A stretch of DNA of 30,825 nucleotides from [Mycobacterium] zoologicum (GCF_020172665.1 NZ_CP083985.1:135-30959), one strand, 5' to 3'. Positions 1 through 8,830 are shown, counted from the stretch's first letter. Translations and numbers: made by a program. Notes: generated by a model from the letters alone, not told the origin.

Positions 1-19
1 AGATGTGTATAAGAGACAG
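1..19 (+). other. Tn5/Nextera mosaic-end adapter (sequencing artefact)
   Basis: These 19 bases read AGATGTGTATAAGAGACAG, an exact match to the Tn5 transposase mosaic end used in tagmentation libraries. They are not genomic. Translated in frame with the following gene they give the telltale Cys-Ile-Arg-Asp-Arg peptide, so any start codon placed at base 3 is false. Confidence 0.97.
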
Positions 20-20
20 G

Positions 21-497
21 CCGGCACCCGCGCCGAAGCCGGCCGCTGAGGACGCCTACGGTAGCGAGCTGCCGGACCTGTCCGAGTCGGCCAAGCGGCG
101 AGCTCCGGTCCGGCGGCCGCAGGTGACGGCCGGGCCACGCGGGCCGGTGCGAGCCACCATGCAGATCCGCCGGATCGATCCGTGGAGCGCGCTGAAGGTC
201 TCGCTGCTGCTCTCGACGGCGCTGTTCTTCGTCTGGATGATCGCCGTCGCCGTGCTTTACGTGATGCTGGGCGCGATGGGCGTGTGGAGCAAATTGAACA
301 GCAACGTCGGTGACCTGCTGACGAATAACAGTGCCGCAGAACTGGTTTCAGGCAGCTCAATCTTCGGTGCGGCCGCCCTGATAGGTCTGGTCAACATCGT
401 GGTGCTGACCGCGATGGCCACCCTGGGGGTGGTGATCTACAACCTGAGCACCGACGTCGTCGGCGGTGTCGAGGTGACGCTGGCGGACCTGGACTGA
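21..497 (+). CDS. DUF3566 membrane protein, 5'-truncated (Rv0007-like)
   Basis: This is the C-terminal part of a mycobacterial DUF3566 membrane protein, the gene that normally follows gyrA. The visible part has a Pro/Ala/Arg-rich cytoplasmic stretch, then [18 protein letters not shown], the conserved entry to a first membrane helix (about bases 195-275). A polar loop follows, and a second helix lies near bases 360-445. The protein ends VEVTLADLD. The M. tuberculosis protein is about 300 residues, so roughly half is missing upstream because the contig starts inside the gene. The exact role is not established; its place beside gyrA and the cell-division genes is conserved. Two tRNA genes follow in the same direction. 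Confidence 0.85.
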   Translation, partial: PAPAPKPAAEDAYGSELPDLSESAKRRAPVRRPQVTAGPRGPVRATMQIRRIDPWSALKVSLLLSTALFFVWMIAVAVLYVMLGAMGVWSKLNSNVGDLLTNNSAAELVSGSSIFGAAALIGLVNIVVLTAMATLGVVIYNLSTDVVGGVEVTLADLD

Positions 498-582
498 CCG
501 GGTGGTCGTCCCAGCGCGTTTTGGGTGCATTTTGGTCGGGGGGCGGCCGGTGCGGTAATCTCGCTCGGTCGTAGATGACTAA

Positions 583-656
583 GGGCCTATAGCTCAGGCG
601 GTTAGAGCGCTTCGCTGATAACGAAGAGGTCGGAGGTTCGAGTCCTCCTAGGCCCA
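583..656 (+). tRNA. tRNA-Ile (GAT anticodon)
   Basis: A complete 74-nt cloverleaf. Acceptor arms GGGCCTA and TAGGCCC pair perfectly. The anticodon stem CTTCG/CGAAG encloses loop CTGATAA with anticodon GAT at 617-619. The T loop is GGAGG-TTCGAGT-CCTCC. The 3' CCA is not encoded (discriminator A is followed by CGA). It is followed 12 bases later by tRNA-Ala, as in other mycobacteria downstream of gyrA. Confidence 0.97.
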
Positions 657-668
657 CGAGTCCCACCA

Positions 669-741
669 GGGGCCTTAGCTCAGTTGGTAGAGCGCTGCCT
701 TTGCAAGGCAGATGTCAGGAGTTCGAATCTCCTAGGCTCCA
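669..741 (+). tRNA. tRNA-Ala (TGC anticodon)
   Basis: A complete 73-nt cloverleaf. Acceptor arms GGGGCCT and AGGCTCC pair with one G-T wobble. The anticodon stem CTGCC/GGCAG encloses loop TTTGCAA with anticodon TGC at 702-704. CCA is not encoded. It is probably co-transcribed with tRNA-Ile. Confidence 0.97.
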
Positions 742-791
742 CAAGTTAGTTCGGCGGCCGGCTATGACGGCGTCTCACCCCTACAAGGCCC

Positions 792-1229
792 CTAAATCTT
801 GGGCTGCGCGTCCACGCTCGGTGGGCGCGGTGAGGTCTCCTCGGATTGACTCGACCGGCGGATCAGCACCGCGGCGACTCCACCCACCGTTACCGCCGCG
901 ACGACGGCACCCGCGATGACCCAACCCCGGTGCAGACGGCGGCGTGACGGCGGTTCCTCGAGCAGCTCGGGCAGACCGGCGAGCGCCTCTTCGGCGGCGG
1001 CCAGGGTCCCGGAGGCGGCTTCGGCCAGCTGGCGCGCCAGCCGGCTCTCGCGGTAGCGCCGGCGCAGTTCGGCGGCGCCGGCGTACACCTGCGCCGCGCC
1101 CCGATACACCGCTGCCCCACCGAGACCGGCCGCGCCGCGCGCCACGTCCACCGGCCCCGCCGCGGAGTACGCCAGCCCTCGGGTCAGGCGTTCCCGGTGG
1201 GTCAGAGGTGCATCGGTGGCCAGCGGCAT
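792..1229 (-). CDS. cwsA: CwsA, cell wall synthesis / division protein (Rv0008c-like)
   Basis: A 145-residue protein. Family knowledge: CwsA is a small mycobacterial membrane protein that interacts with CrgA and Wag31 and helps maintain shape and peptidoglycan synthesis at the pole and septum. Here an Ala/Arg-rich N-terminal region ([24 protein letters not shown], then [20 protein letters not shown]) is followed by one C-terminal membrane helix ([22 protein letters not shown], about residues 106-127) and a short Ser/Pro tail. I chose the ATG at 1227-1229 because it gives the family length; an upstream ATG at 1257-1259 would add 10 residues. It is divergent from ppiA across a 58-base promoter region. 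The partner gene crgA lies nearby. Confidence 0.85.
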   Translation of the reverse strand: MPLATDAPLTHRERLTRGLAYSAAGPVDVARGAAGLGGAAVYRGAAQVYAGAAELRRRYRESRLARQLAEAASGTLAAAEEALAGLPELLEEPPSRRRLHRGWVIAGAVVAAVTVGGVAAVLIRRSSQSEETSPRPPSVDAQPKI

Positions 1230-1287
1230 GGCTGCAACGCTACCCGTGACGCAGCCCACCGCGACGTGTTTGGCACACTGTCATCCC

Positions 1288-1818
1288 ATGACCACCAGCT
1301 CAATCGCCACCGCAACCGCAACCCTGCACACCAACCGCGGCGACATCAAGATCGCGCTGTTCGGCAACCACGCCCCCAAGACCGTCGGCAACTTCGTCGG
1401 TCTGGCGCAGGGCACCAAGGACTATTCGACCGCTAACGCCTCCGGCGGCTCATCGGGCCCGTTCTACGACGGCGCGGTGTTCCACCGGGTGATCAGCGGC
1501 TTCATGATCCAGGGTGGTGACCCGACCGGCACCGGCCGCGGTGGCCCCGGCTACAAGTTCGAGGACGAGTTCCACCCCGAGCTGGTGTTCGACAAGCCCT
1601 ACCTGTTGGCGATGGCCAACGCCGGCCCCGGCACCAACGGTTCGCAGTTCTTCGTCACCGTCGGTGCGACTCCGCACCTGAACCGCAAGCACACCATCTT
1701 CGGTGAGGTTGTGGACCCGGACTCGCAGCGCGTCGTCGACGCCATCGCGACCACCTCCACCGACCGCGGCGACCGGCCGACCGAGCCGGTCGTGATCGAG
1801 TCGATCACGATCTCCTAG
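1288..1818 (+). CDS. ppiA: PpiA, cyclophilin-type peptidyl-prolyl cis-trans isomerase
   Basis: A 176-residue cyclophilin that catalyses cis-trans isomerisation of prolyl peptide bonds. Hallmarks are visible: [37 protein letters not shown], carrying the active-site Phe-His-Arg and the Gln-Gly-Gly-Asp run; [16 protein letters not shown], carrying the Phe-Phe substrate pocket; and HTIFGEV near the C-terminus. The length and the VIESITIS ending match the M. tuberculosis protein (182 aa), differing mainly in the first few residues. The ATG at 1288 is preferred because upstream in-frame codons are not family-like. No strong ribosome binding site is visible. No signal peptide is seen, so it is probably cytosolic. 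Confidence 0.95.
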   Translation: MTTSSIATATATLHTNRGDIKIALFGNHAPKTVGNFVGLAQGTKDYSTANASGGSSGPFYDGAVFHRVISGFMIQGGDPTGTGRGGPGYKFEDEFHPELVFDKPYLLAMANAGPGTNGSQFFVTVGATPHLNRKHTIFGEVVDPDSQRVVDAIATTSTDRGDRPTEPVVIESITIS

Positions 1819-1832
1819 AACCCGCCGGGTTC
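1818..1832. terminator. Short hairpin after ppiA
   Basis: GAACCC-GCC-GGGTTC forms a perfect 6-bp stem with a 3-nt loop directly at the ppiA stop codon. No T tract follows, as is common for mycobacterial intrinsic terminators. It lies between two convergent genes and could act on both strands. Confidence 0.35.
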
Positions 1833-1887
1833 ATGCGGCGGTCCCAGTTTCGCCTCTCCTACGTCGAGGCTCGCTGAACCGCCGGGC

Positions 1888-2319
1888 TCAGCGGCCGGTG
1901 TAGCCGGCCGCTGACAACGTGTCGAACACCTCGCGTGGATCGGCGCCCAGATCCCATCGCGACAGGATCACCAGGGCGTCGTCGCTGGTCTCGATCTCCA
2001 GCAGCCGATGGGTGCGGCCGATGCGTTGGAAGTCGGTGACCCGGACCCGCGCTAGCGCGTCCCGGGTCAGCAGCCGGGTCCGCCACCAGCCCCGCACGGC
2101 CAGGCCGTCGGGTGTCAGGGCGAGCTTCGGCCGGGCTCGCCACGAGAAGCTGGCAAACACCAGCAAGCCGACCCCGGCAAGGCCTGCCACCAGCGTGCTG
2201 GCCCCATCTGTGGCGAGCGTCACAGCGACCACAGCTAACACGGCGCCGCCGATCGCGCAACCGATGATGCCACCTGTGGGCGGCGACCACTGTTGTTGCG
2301 CGGACGAGTTCTCAGGCAA
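1888..2319 (-). CDS. PH-domain membrane protein (Rv0010c-like)
   Basis: A 143-residue protein resembling M. tuberculosis Rv0010c. It has two hydrophobic helices in the N-terminal half (GGIIGCAIGGAVLAVVAVTLAT and STLVAGLAGVGLLVFASFSW), then a bacterial PH-like beta domain (RPKLALTPDGLAVRGWWRTRLLTRDALARVRVTDF, ...LLEIETSDDALVILSRWDLGADPREVFDTLSAAGYTGR). The last segment is very close to the M. tuberculosis ending. The start is a TTG at 2317-2319; no ATG or GTG is available nearby in frame, and the alignment supports it. The function is unknown; its position between ppiA and crgA is conserved. The upstream region carries two DnaA-box-like 9-mers and an 18-bp palindrome. A 10-bp-stem hairpin overlaps the stop codon. 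Confidence 0.85.
   Translation of the reverse strand: MPENSSAQQQWSPPTGGIIGCAIGGAVLAVVAVTLATDGASTLVAGLAGVGLLVFASFSWRARPKLALTPDGLAVRGWWRTRLLTRDALARVRVTDFQRIGRTHRLLEIETSDDALVILSRWDLGADPREVFDTLSAAGYTGR
1889..1913. repeat. Perfect 10-bp inverted repeat over the end of the Rv0010c-like gene
   Basis: CAGCGGCCGG - TGTAG - CCGGCCGCTG is a perfect hairpin. It covers the last eight codons and most of the stop codon of the minus-strand gene. It has no T tract; it may assist termination of convergent transcription or be a by-product of GC-rich codons. Confidence 0.5.
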
Positions 2320-2339
2320 TTCGACCTGCGACTTCGGGG

Positions 2340-2361
2340 TTATCTACAGGCGTTGTCCACA
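2340..2361 (+). promoter_or_regulatory. Two DnaA-box-like 9-mers
   Basis: TTATCTACA (2340-2348) and TTGTCCACA (2353-2361) lie in the same orientation, 4 bases apart, just upstream of the Rv0010c-like start. The second is an exact match to the mycobacterial DnaA-box consensus; the first differs from TTATCCACA at one base. The locus is near oriC by gene order. Binding is inferred, not shown. Confidence 0.5.
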
Positions 2362-2370
2362 ATGGGGATG

Positions 2371-2388
2371 AATCACATCGATGTGATT
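2371..2388. promoter_or_regulatory. Perfect 18-bp palindrome, candidate operator
   Basis: AATCACATCGATGTGATT is identical to its reverse complement. It sits 10 bases from the second DnaA-like box, 52-69 bases upstream of the Rv0010c-like start and downstream of the crgA stop. The cognate regulator is unknown. Confidence 0.5.
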
Positions 2389-2459
2389 GAGCAATCGCTT
2401 GGTTCGTCAGCTGGCATCGTGGACAGAGCGACATAACCGAAATCCGGGCCCGCGACGGC

Positions 2460-2741
2460 TCAGCGCCAGCGCATGGTGAGCAACAGGCCGCTGATCATGA
2501 AGGCAAACGCGATGGCGTAGTTCCACGGACCCAGCTCGCTCATCCAAGTCAGCGCCGCGGGGGTGTCCAGGCCGGTGGCTGCCAGCTGGTACACCATCAA
2601 CCACATCAGCCCGAAGAGCATCAGGCCCAGGAACAGGGCGATGAACCAGGTGCTCGACGGCCCACCCTTGACCTTGACCGGGGTACGGCTCACCGACGAC
2701 GGGGTGAAGCTGGTCTTCTTGCGAACCTTCGACTTGGGCAT
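2460..2741 (-). CDS. crgA: CrgA, cell division protein
   Basis: A 93-residue protein with the standard CrgA layout. It has a basic N-terminal tail (MPKSKVRKK, then [10 protein letters not shown]), two membrane helices ([23 protein letters not shown] about residues 31-53; [18 protein letters not shown] about 75-92), and the short loop [15 protein letters not shown] between them. Family knowledge: CrgA is a divisome component that binds FtsZ, FtsQ, FtsI/PbpB and CwsA and helps recruit peptidoglycan enzymes to the septum. Length and both helices agree with M. tuberculosis CrgA (93 aa). It is divergent from the DUF881 gene. Confidence 0.95.
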   Translation of the reverse strand: MPKSKVRKKTSFTPSSVSRTPVKVKGGPSSTWFIALFLGLMLFGLMWLMVYQLAATGLDTPAALTWMSELGPWNYAIAFAFMISGLLLTMRWR

Positions 2742-2834
2742 CGGTACCTCGGGACAGTGCGGCAGTGAAGCTGCGAGGATGGGTCGGGTACGAGATTAAC
2801 CCAGCCGGGTGCGCACAGGAGAATTGGAGAGCCG

Positions 2835-3584
2835 ATGGAGCACGACCGGCGCCGCCCCTCCCCCTGGCGGTTCGGCGTCCCGCTGGTGTGTCTGCTGGCC
2901 GGCCTGCTGCTGGCCGCCACGCACACGGTGTCCGGCGGCCGGGAGATCCGCCGCGGCGACGCGCCCCGCCTGGTCGACCTGGTCCGCTCCACCCAGGCCA
3001 GCGTGGAGGACCTCACCACCAGGCGCGACACCCTGGCAGCCGCCGTCGACGCGGTGCACGGCCGCGGCGCCGGCAGGGCGCTGCAGGCGATGCGCCAGCG
3101 CACCGATCAGCTCGCCGACGCGGCCGGCCTGGCGGCCATGCACGGGCCCGGCCTGGTGGTGACGCTGACCGACGCCCAACGCGACGCCAACGGCCGGTTC
3201 CCGCGGGACGCCTCCCCCGATGACCTGGTGGTGCACCAGCAGGACATCTCCGCGGTGCTCAACGCGGTGTGGAGCGCCGGCGCCGAAGCCGTCCAGATGC
3301 AGGACCAGCGGATCACCGCGTCGTCGGCGCCGCGCTGTGTGGGCAACACCCTGCTGCTGGGCGGGCGCACCTACAGCCCTCCGTATATCGTCACCGCGAT
3401 CGGCGACCCGGAGGCCATGCAGGCCGCGCTGGCCGCCGCCCCGCTGGTCACGCTGTACAAGCAGTACGTGATCCGGTTCGGCCTGGGTTACAGCGAGCAG
3501 GCCGGCACCGATCTGCAGGTCACCGAGACGCCGGGTCCGGCCAAGATGCGCTACGCCGTCCCGGCCGGCCCGGTCGACTACTGA
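2835..3584 (+). CDS. DUF881 membrane-anchored protein (Rv0012-like)
   Basis: A 249-residue protein with a short basic N-terminus (MEHDRRRPSPWR), one membrane helix (FGVPLVCLLAGLLLAATHTV, about residues 13-32) and an extracytoplasmic DUF881 domain. A short coiled-coil-like segment (RLVDLVRSTQASVEDLTTRRDTLAAAVDAV) comes first. The core then has GPGLVVTLTDAQ, DDLVVHQQDISAVLNAVWSAGAEAVQMQDQRI and NTLLLGGRTYSPPYIVTAIGD, all typical of the family. The molecular role is not known; the gene is regularly found among actinobacterial division genes (crgA, pknB, fha). A GGAG ribosome binding site lies just before the ATG. trpG follows 23 bases later on the same strand. Confidence 0.88.
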   Translation: MEHDRRRPSPWRFGVPLVCLLAGLLLAATHTVSGGREIRRGDAPRLVDLVRSTQASVEDLTTRRDTLAAAVDAVHGRGAGRALQAMRQRTDQLADAAGLAAMHGPGLVVTLTDAQRDANGRFPRDASPDDLVVHQQDISAVLNAVWSAGAEAVQMQDQRITASSAPRCVGNTLLLGGRTYSPPYIVTAIGDPEAMQAALAAAPLVTLYKQYVIRFGLGYSEQAGTDLQVTETPGPAKMRYAVPAGPVDY

Positions 3585-3607
3585 CCGCCGGCGGTAGCCT
3601 GTCAGAC

Positions 3608-4276
3608 GTGCGGATCCTGGTCGTCGACAACTACGACAGCTTTGTGTTCAACCTGGTGCAGTACCTGGGCCAGTTGGGTGTCAAGGCGGATGTCTGGCGC
3701 AACGACGACGAGCGGCTGGCCGACCCGGCCGCGGCCGTGGCGGACTTCGACGGGGTGCTGCTGAGCCCGGGGCCCGGAACCCCGGAACGCGCCGGCGCGT
3801 CGATCGCCCTGGTCGGCGCGTGCGCGGCCGCGCGGATCCCGGTGCTGGGCGTGTGCCTGGGCCACCAGGCCATCGGCGTCGCATTCGGCGGCACCGTGGG
3901 CCGGGCGCCGGAGCTGCTGCATGGCAAGACCAGCACCGTCTTCCACACCGACGCCGGGGTGCTCAAGGGCCTGCCGGATCCGTTCACCGCCACCCGGTAC
4001 CACTCGCTGACGATCCTTCCCGAGACCATGCCCGCCGAGCTGCAGGTCACCGCGCGCACCCGCGGCGGGGTGATCATGGGCGTGCAGCACACCGAGCTGC
4101 CGATTCACGGGGTGCAGTTCCACCCGGAGTCCATCCTCACCGAGGGCGGCCACCGAATGCTGGCCAACTGGCTGGGCTACTGCGGCCAACCCTGCGACGA
4201 CGCCCTGGTGCGCCGGCTCGAAGAGGAGATCGCGGCCACCGTGCAGTCCGCCCGGGAAGCGGCCCCGACTCACTGA
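3608..4276 (+). CDS. trpG: TrpG/PabA, glutamine amidotransferase subunit
   Basis: A 222-residue class I glutamine amidotransferase. It supplies ammonia from glutamine to anthranilate synthase (tryptophan) and/or aminodeoxychorismate synthase (folate). The catalytic triad is visible: Cys83 in GVCLGHQ, and His172 and Glu174 in VQFHPES. The oxyanion motif LLSPGPGTPE lies near residue 55, and the N-terminus ILVVDNYDSFVFNLVQYLG is diagnostic. The GTG at 3608 gives the family-typical start. The large synthase subunit is not nearby, so which pathway it serves cannot be told from this window. Its stop overlaps the convergent pknB stop by 7 bases. Confidence 0.95.
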   Translation: MRILVVDNYDSFVFNLVQYLGQLGVKADVWRNDDERLADPAAAVADFDGVLLSPGPGTPERAGASIALVGACAAARIPVLGVCLGHQAIGVAFGGTVGRAPELLHGKTSTVFHTDAGVLKGLPDPFTATRYHSLTILPETMPAELQVTARTRGGVIMGVQHTELPIHGVQFHPESILTEGGHRMLANWLGYCGQPCDDALVRRLEEEIAATVQSAREAAPTH

Positions 4277-6135
4277 CCGAAGCGCAGGGTGATGTTGCCG
4301 TCGGTGTTGACGCCCTGGCCGGCCGCCGGGGTCTGATAGAGCACCCGGTTGTGCCCCGAGCCGCCGGCGTCGACGTCGGCGCCTTTGACCAGCACCCCGG
4401 TCCAGCCCAGTGCCCGCAGCGTCGGCTCGGCGTCGGCCCAGAACATTCCGCTCAGATCCGGCATCACGAATTGGTTGCCCCGTGACACCCGCAGCTCGAT
4501 CACTCCGTCGACCGGCGCGGTCTCCCCGGACGGCGGGCTGGTGGCGATCACCTCGCCGGCCGGTCGTGGGCTGTCGGCCGTCACCTCGGTGATCTTGGTG
4601 AAGCCGTAGACGGTCAGGTTCTTACTCGCGAGCTCAAACGTCTGACCGGTGACGTCGGGCACCTGCTTGGTGGCCGGGCCGGTGCCGATCGTGATCACGA
4701 TCTCGTTGGTGATCGCGGTGGTCTGGTTAGCCGGCGGATTGGTGCCGAGCACCTTGTCCTTCAGCTCGGGACTCGACGGTGCATCGACCTGCTTGAACTT
4801 GCCGAACCCGGCGGCGGTCAGTTTCTTGACCGCGTCGGCGTAGCTCAGGGCCGCGACGTCGGGCAGTTGGCGCTGCTCGGGCCCGTAGGACACGTTGACG
4901 GTGATCTTGTCGCCCTTGTTCGCCGGGGAGCCGGCCGGCGGTTCGGTGCTGATCACGTGGTCCGGTGGGACCTCGGAGTCGGCGCGCTGCTCGGTGCGGG
5001 TCTTGAAACCCTTGTTCTGCAGTTCGGCGATCGCGTCGAACGACGCACGCCCGTGCACGTCGGGAATCTGAATCTGGTGGGTGCGGCCACCGAAGTTGTT
5101 GATCGACACCGTCACCATCACGGTCAGCACGGCCAGCACGATCGCGGCGATCAGCCACCGGCCCACCGAACCCGGGCGTTCCGGGGTGAAGTCCAGTTGC
5201 TGGCGCGGCAGCGGATCGGTCTGCTGACCGCTGCCGTCGCGCGCCATCAGGCTGACGCGGTCGGCCTCGGTGAGCACCCGGGGTGCCTCCGGCCGCTCCC
5301 CGTTGTGCACCCGCACCAGATCGGCACGCATCTCTGCGGCGGTCTGATAGCGGTTGTCCGGGTTCTTCGTCAGCGCCTTGAGCACCACGGCGTCCAGATC
5401 GGCAGGCAGGTCCGGGCGGCGCTGCGACGGCGGCACCGGGTCTTCGCGGACGTGCTGATAGGCCACCGCCACCGGGGAGTCGCCCACGAAAGGTGGGTCA
5501 CCGGTGAGGATTTCATAGAGCACGCAACCCAGCGAGTACACATCGGAGCGGGCGTCGACGGTGTCGCCGCGGGCCTGCTCCGGCGACAGGTACTGGGCGG
5601 TGCCGATCACCGCCGCGGTCTGGGTGACGCTGTTGCCGGCGTCGGCGACGGCGCGGGCGATGCCGAAGTCCATCACCTTCACCGCGTTGGTCTGGTCGAT
5701 CATGATGTTGGCGGGCTTGACGTCGCGGTGCACGATGCCGTGCTGGTGGCTGAAGTTCAGCGCCTGGCACGCGTCGGCGATCACCTCGATGGCGCGGGTG
5801 GGCGACATCGGGCCGTCGTTGTGCACGATGTCGCGCAGCGTCTCGCCCTCGACGAGCTCCATCACGATGTAGGGCAGCGGACCGGCCGCGGTCTCGGCTT
5901 CGCCGGTGTCATAGACCGCGACGATCGCCGGGTGGTTGAGCGCGGCCGCGTTCTGCGCCTCGCGCCGGAACCTCAGGTAGAAGCTGGGATCGCGGGCCAG
6001 GTCGGCGCGCAGCACCTTGACGGCCACTTCGCGGTGCAACCGGGTGTCGAGGGCCCGATGCACCTCGGACATGCCGCCGAAGCCGATGATCTCGCCGAGC
6101 TCGTAGCGGTCGGAGAGGCGCTGCGGGGTGGTCAC
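4270..6135 (-). CDS. pknB: PknB, transmembrane Ser/Thr protein kinase with PASTA repeats
   Basis: A 621-residue receptor-like kinase (M. tuberculosis PknB: 626). The cytoplasmic kinase domain has the glycine loop GFGGMSEV (18-25), Lys40, HRDVKPAN with catalytic Asp138, DFG at 156-158 and the activation-loop sequence [19 protein letters not shown], whose threonines correspond to autophosphorylation sites T171 and T173. A juxtamembrane linker with TDPLPRQ leads to one membrane helix ([20 protein letters not shown]). Four extracellular PASTA repeats follow (starting IPDVHGR, LPDVAAL, VPDVTGQ and MPDLSGM), which in this family bind muropeptides or lipid II. It phosphorylates division and cell-wall proteins. 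The GTG start lies in the pknA stop codon (GTGA overlap). It is the last gene of the operon. Confidence 0.97.
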   Translation of the reverse strand: MTTPQRLSDRYELGEIIGFGGMSEVHRALDTRLHREVAVKVLRADLARDPSFYLRFRREAQNAAALNHPAIVAVYDTGEAETAAGPLPYIVMELVEGETLRDIVHNDGPMSPTRAIEVIADACQALNFSHQHGIVHRDVKPANIMIDQTNAVKVMDFGIARAVADAGNSVTQTAAVIGTAQYLSPEQARGDTVDARSDVYSLGCVLYEILTGDPPFVGDSPVAVAYQHVREDPVPPSQRRPDLPADLDAVVLKALTKNPDNRYQTAAEMRADLVRVHNGERPEAPRVLTEADRVSLMARDGSGQQTDPLPRQQLDFTPERPGSVGRWLIAAIVLAVLTVMVTVSINNFGGRTHQIQIPDVHGRASFDAIAELQNKGFKTRTEQRADSEVPPDHVISTEPPAGSPANKGDKITVNVSYGPEQRQLPDVAALSYADAVKKLTAAGFGKFKQVDAPSSPELKDKVLGTNPPANQTTAITNEIVITIGTGPATKQVPDVTGQTFELASKNLTVYGFTKITEVTADSPRPAGEVIATSPPSGETAPVDGVIELRVSRGNQFVMPDLSGMFWADAEPTLRALGWTGVLVKGADVDAGGSGHNRVLYQTPAAGQGVNTDGNITLRFGQ

Positions 6136-7355
6136 GGTGACGTCCCGGTCCGGGTCCAGCCGGTGGGGTGTGCCGGGGTGCTGTCCGGGTGCGACTCGGA
6201 GCTCGGCGGAGAGACCTTCTCGATGACGGTCTGTTCCGTGCCCGAGGTCCCGGGCTGGTTCTTGTTGAACGCCACCAGCATCACCGCGATGATGATCGCC
6301 AGCGTGCCCAGCACGCCGGCCGCCCACAGCAACGCGCGCTGACCGGCGGTGAAGGTGCGCCGCGGCTCCGGCGGGCGGTGGCTGCCGGTGGCCGGCCGGG
6401 CGCGCCGCGCCGCGGTCTGCCGTGCTGACACCGGCGCCACCGCGCGGGTCACCTGACCCGACGGGATCGACGACGGTGCGGCTCGTCCGGCCGGAAGGGC
6501 CTGGCCCGGCCGGGTGGGACGGCGGCCGGAGCGCACCGCGGCGACTGCGTCGGCGAACGGGCCGCCGCTGCGGTACCGGGAGCCCGGGTTCTTGGCCAGG
6601 GTGATCTCGATGAGCTCACGCACGTTGGGCGGCAACTCCGCCGGCAGGGGCGGAGGCGGCTCCTTGATGTGCTTCATCGCCACGGTCAGCGCCCCGTCAC
6701 CGGTGAACGGGCGGCGCCCGGACAGCACCTCGTAGCCCACCACGCCCAGCGAGTACACGTCGCTGGCGGCAGTGGCGTCCTGGCCCAGGGCCTGCTCCGG
6801 GGCGATGTACTGGGCGGTGCCCATCACCATGCCGGTCTGGGTGACCGGGGCGGCGTCGACGGCCTTGGCGATACCGAAGTCGGTGATCTTCACCTGGCCG
6901 GTGGGCGTGATCATGATGTTGCCCGGTTTGACGTCGCGGTGCACCAGCCCGGTGCTGTGTGCCACCTGCAGGGCGCGGCCGGTCTGCTCCAGCATGTCCA
7001 GGGCGTGCCGCAGCGACAGTCGCCCGGTGCGTTTGAGGACCGAGTTCAACGGCTCACCGTTGACCAGCTCCATCACCAGGAACGCGGTGCGGCCCTCGCC
7101 GTCGAGCTCGGTCTCGCCGTAGTCGTGCACGCTGGCGATGCCCGGGTGGTTGAGCATGGCGGTGTTGCGTGCCTCGGCGCGGAACCGCTCGATGAACTCG
7201 GGGTCGGAGGAGAACTCGGGCTTGAGCACCTTGACCGCGACACGGCGGCCCAGCCGGTTGTCGACGGCTTCCCACACCTGGCCCATGCCGCCGGTGGCGA
7301 TCAACCGCTGCAAGCGGTACCGCCCGGCGAGCGCCGCCCCGACCTGCGGACTCAT
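6132..7355 (-). CDS. pknA: PknA, transmembrane Ser/Thr protein kinase
   Basis: A 407-residue kinase (431 in M. tuberculosis). Kinase features: ATGGMGQV glycine loop (20-27), Lys42 in [14 protein letters not shown] catalytic loop, DFGIAK, and [17 protein letters not shown] activation segment. The juxtamembrane region is rich in Pro, Ala and Arg. One membrane helix ([23 protein letters not shown]) comes before a short extracellular tail of Ser/Thr/Pro residues, with no PASTA domains. Family role: with PknB it regulates growth, division and FhaA/Wag31-linked wall synthesis. The ATG start overlaps the pbpA stop (ATGA) and the stop overlaps the pknB start (GTGA), so translation is probably coupled. 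Confidence 0.96.
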   Translation of the reverse strand: MSPQVGAALAGRYRLQRLIATGGMGQVWEAVDNRLGRRVAVKVLKPEFSSDPEFIERFRAEARNTAMLNHPGIASVHDYGETELDGEGRTAFLVMELVNGEPLNSVLKRTGRLSLRHALDMLEQTGRALQVAHSTGLVHRDVKPGNIMITPTGQVKITDFGIAKAVDAAPVTQTGMVMGTAQYIAPEQALGQDATAASDVYSLGVVGYEVLSGRRPFTGDGALTVAMKHIKEPPPPLPAELPPNVRELIEITLAKNPGSRYRSGGPFADAVAAVRSGRRPTRPGQALPAGRAAPSSIPSGQVTRAVAPVSARQTAARRARPATGSHRPPEPRRTFTAGQRALLWAAGVLGTLAIIIAVMLVAFNKNQPGTSGTEQTVIEKVSPPSSESHPDSTPAHPTGWTRTGTSP

Positions 7356-8830
7356 GATCGCCCCTGTAGTGCTGCTTCGATGACGGCCCGGCCGATCGGG
7401 GCCGCCAGGGCGCCGCCGGTCGCCGACAGGCGGTCGCCGCCGTCTTCGACCACGACGGCAACGGCCACCTTGGGGGCGCTGGCCGGGGCGAAGGCGATGT
7501 ACCACGCGTGCGGCGGCGTGTGCCGCGGATCGGGACCGTGTTCGGCGGTACCGGTCTTCGACGCGATCTGTACGCCCGGGATGGCCCCCTCCTGCTGGGT
7601 CACTCTTTCGGCGTCGATCATCAGTTCAGTCAGCTTAGCCGCGACCTGCGAGGACACCGCACGGCGCTGTTCGCGCGGCTGGGTGGTCGCGATCCCGGCC
7701 AGATCCGGTCCTTCCAGCCCGTCGACCAGGTAGGGCGCCATGGTCAGGCCGCCGTTGGCGATGGTCGCGGCGATGACGGCGTTCTTCAAAGGCGTGACCG
7801 CCACGTCCTTCTGGCCGATGCTGGTCATGCCCAGTGCCGCGGCGTCGCGGATCGGGCCGATCGTGGACTCGGCCGCCTGCAGCGGGATCGGCTCGGGGGG
7901 CAGGTCCAGACCGAAGCCGGCGGCGGTGGAGCGCAGCGCGTCGGCCCCGGTGCGGATACCCAACTGGACGAAAGCGGTGTTGCAGGACCGGGCGAAGGCC
8001 ACCTTCAGCGGAACGGTCGCCTCGTGGCCGTCGCAGGTGTTGCCGCCGTAGTTCTCCAGCGTGACGCTGGAGTCGGGCAGCCCGATGCGCGCGGCGTTGG
8101 TCAGGGTCTCGTTCTCGCTGATGCCGGCCTGCAACGCCGCCGCGGTGGTGATCACCTTGAACGTCGAGCCGGGCGGGTAGGTCTCGTTGAGGGCGCGGTT
8201 GGTCAACGGCGATTCCGGGTTGTCCCGCAGCTGCTGCCAGGCCTTGCCCTGCGCGGCGGAATCGTGCGAGGACAACTCGTTGGGGTCATAGGACGGCGCT
8301 GACACCATGGCCAGGACCTTGCCGGTGGACGGTTCCAGGGCCACCACCGCGCCGCGGCAGCCGCCCGAGCAGCCGCCGCGCATGGCCTCCCAGCCGGCCT
8401 GCTGTACCCGGGGGCGGATGGTGGTCTCCACGTTGCCGCCGCGGGGGCTGCGGCCGGTGAAGAAGTCGGCCAGCCGCAGCCCGAACAGCCGCGAGTCGGA
8501 GCCGTTGAGCACGCTGTCCTCGGCGCGCTCCAGGCCGCTGCTGGAGTAGCGCAGCGAGTAGAACCCGGTGATCGGGGCATAGACGGCCGGGTCGGCGTAG
8601 ATGCGCTGGTATTTGATCCGGTCGTCGGTGGCCACCGAGTAGGCCAGCAGTTGGCCCGCGGCGGTGATCTGTCCGCGCTGGCGGGAGTATTCGTCGAGCA
8701 GCACGCGCTGGTTGCGCGGGTCGGCGCGCAGGCCGTCGGCGGCGAACACCTGGGTCAGGGTGGCGTTGCCCAACAGCAGCACGATCAACGCCATCAGCGT
8801 CATCGCGACGCGGCGCAGGGAGGTATTCAT
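7352..8830 (-). CDS. pbpA: PbpA, class B penicillin-binding protein (transpeptidase)
   Basis: A 492-residue membrane-anchored transpeptidase (491 in M. tuberculosis) that cross-links peptidoglycan. One N-terminal helix ([23 protein letters not shown]) is followed by a dimerisation region and the transpeptidase domain. Catalytic motifs are all present: the SxxK nucleophile in [10 protein letters not shown], SxN in RSCNTAF, and KTG in [10 protein letters not shown]. The sequence [25 protein letters not shown] is the usual domain entry. It pairs with RodA upstream, as a SEDS polymerase/bPBP unit. The ATG at 8828-8830 overlaps the rodA stop (ATGA), and its stop overlaps pknA in the same way. Confidence 0.97.
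   Translation of the reverse strand: MNTSLRRVAMTLMALIVLLLGNATLTQVFAADGLRADPRNQRVLLDEYSRQRGQITAAGQLLAYSVATDDRIKYQRIYADPAVYAPITGFYSLRYSSSGLERAEDSVLNGSDSRLFGLRLADFFTGRSPRGGNVETTIRPRVQQAGWEAMRGGCSGGCRGAVVALEPSTGKVLAMVSAPSYDPNELSSHDSAAQGKAWQQLRDNPESPLTNRALNETYPPGSTFKVITTAAALQAGISENETLTNAARIGLPDSSVTLENYGGNTCDGHEATVPLKVAFARSCNTAFVQLGIRTGADALRSTAAGFGLDLPPEPIPLQAAESTIGPIRDAAALGMTSIGQKDVAVTPLKNAVIAATIANGGLTMAPYLVDGLEGPDLAGIATTQPREQRRAVSSQVAAKLTELMIDAERVTQQEGAIPGVQIASKTGTAEHGPDPRHTPPHAWYIAFAPASAPKVAVAVVVEDGGDRLSATGGALAAPIGRAVIEAALQGRS

Noticed and set aside
391..666. A minus-strand frame across tRNA-Ile (GLGGLEPPTSSLSAKRSNRLSYRP)
   Set aside because: This is the familiar false peptide produced by translating the complement of a tRNA gene.
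2371..2388. The palindrome considered as a CRP site
   Set aside because: CRP sites read TGTGA-N6-TCACA; here the arms are in the opposite order (TCACA-N4-TGTGA).
4867..6342. A 491-codon plus-strand open frame across pknB
   Set aside because: It is the mirror of the pknB coding strand in GC-rich DNA: His/Gly/Val/Arg-rich with no domain, whereas pknB is certain.
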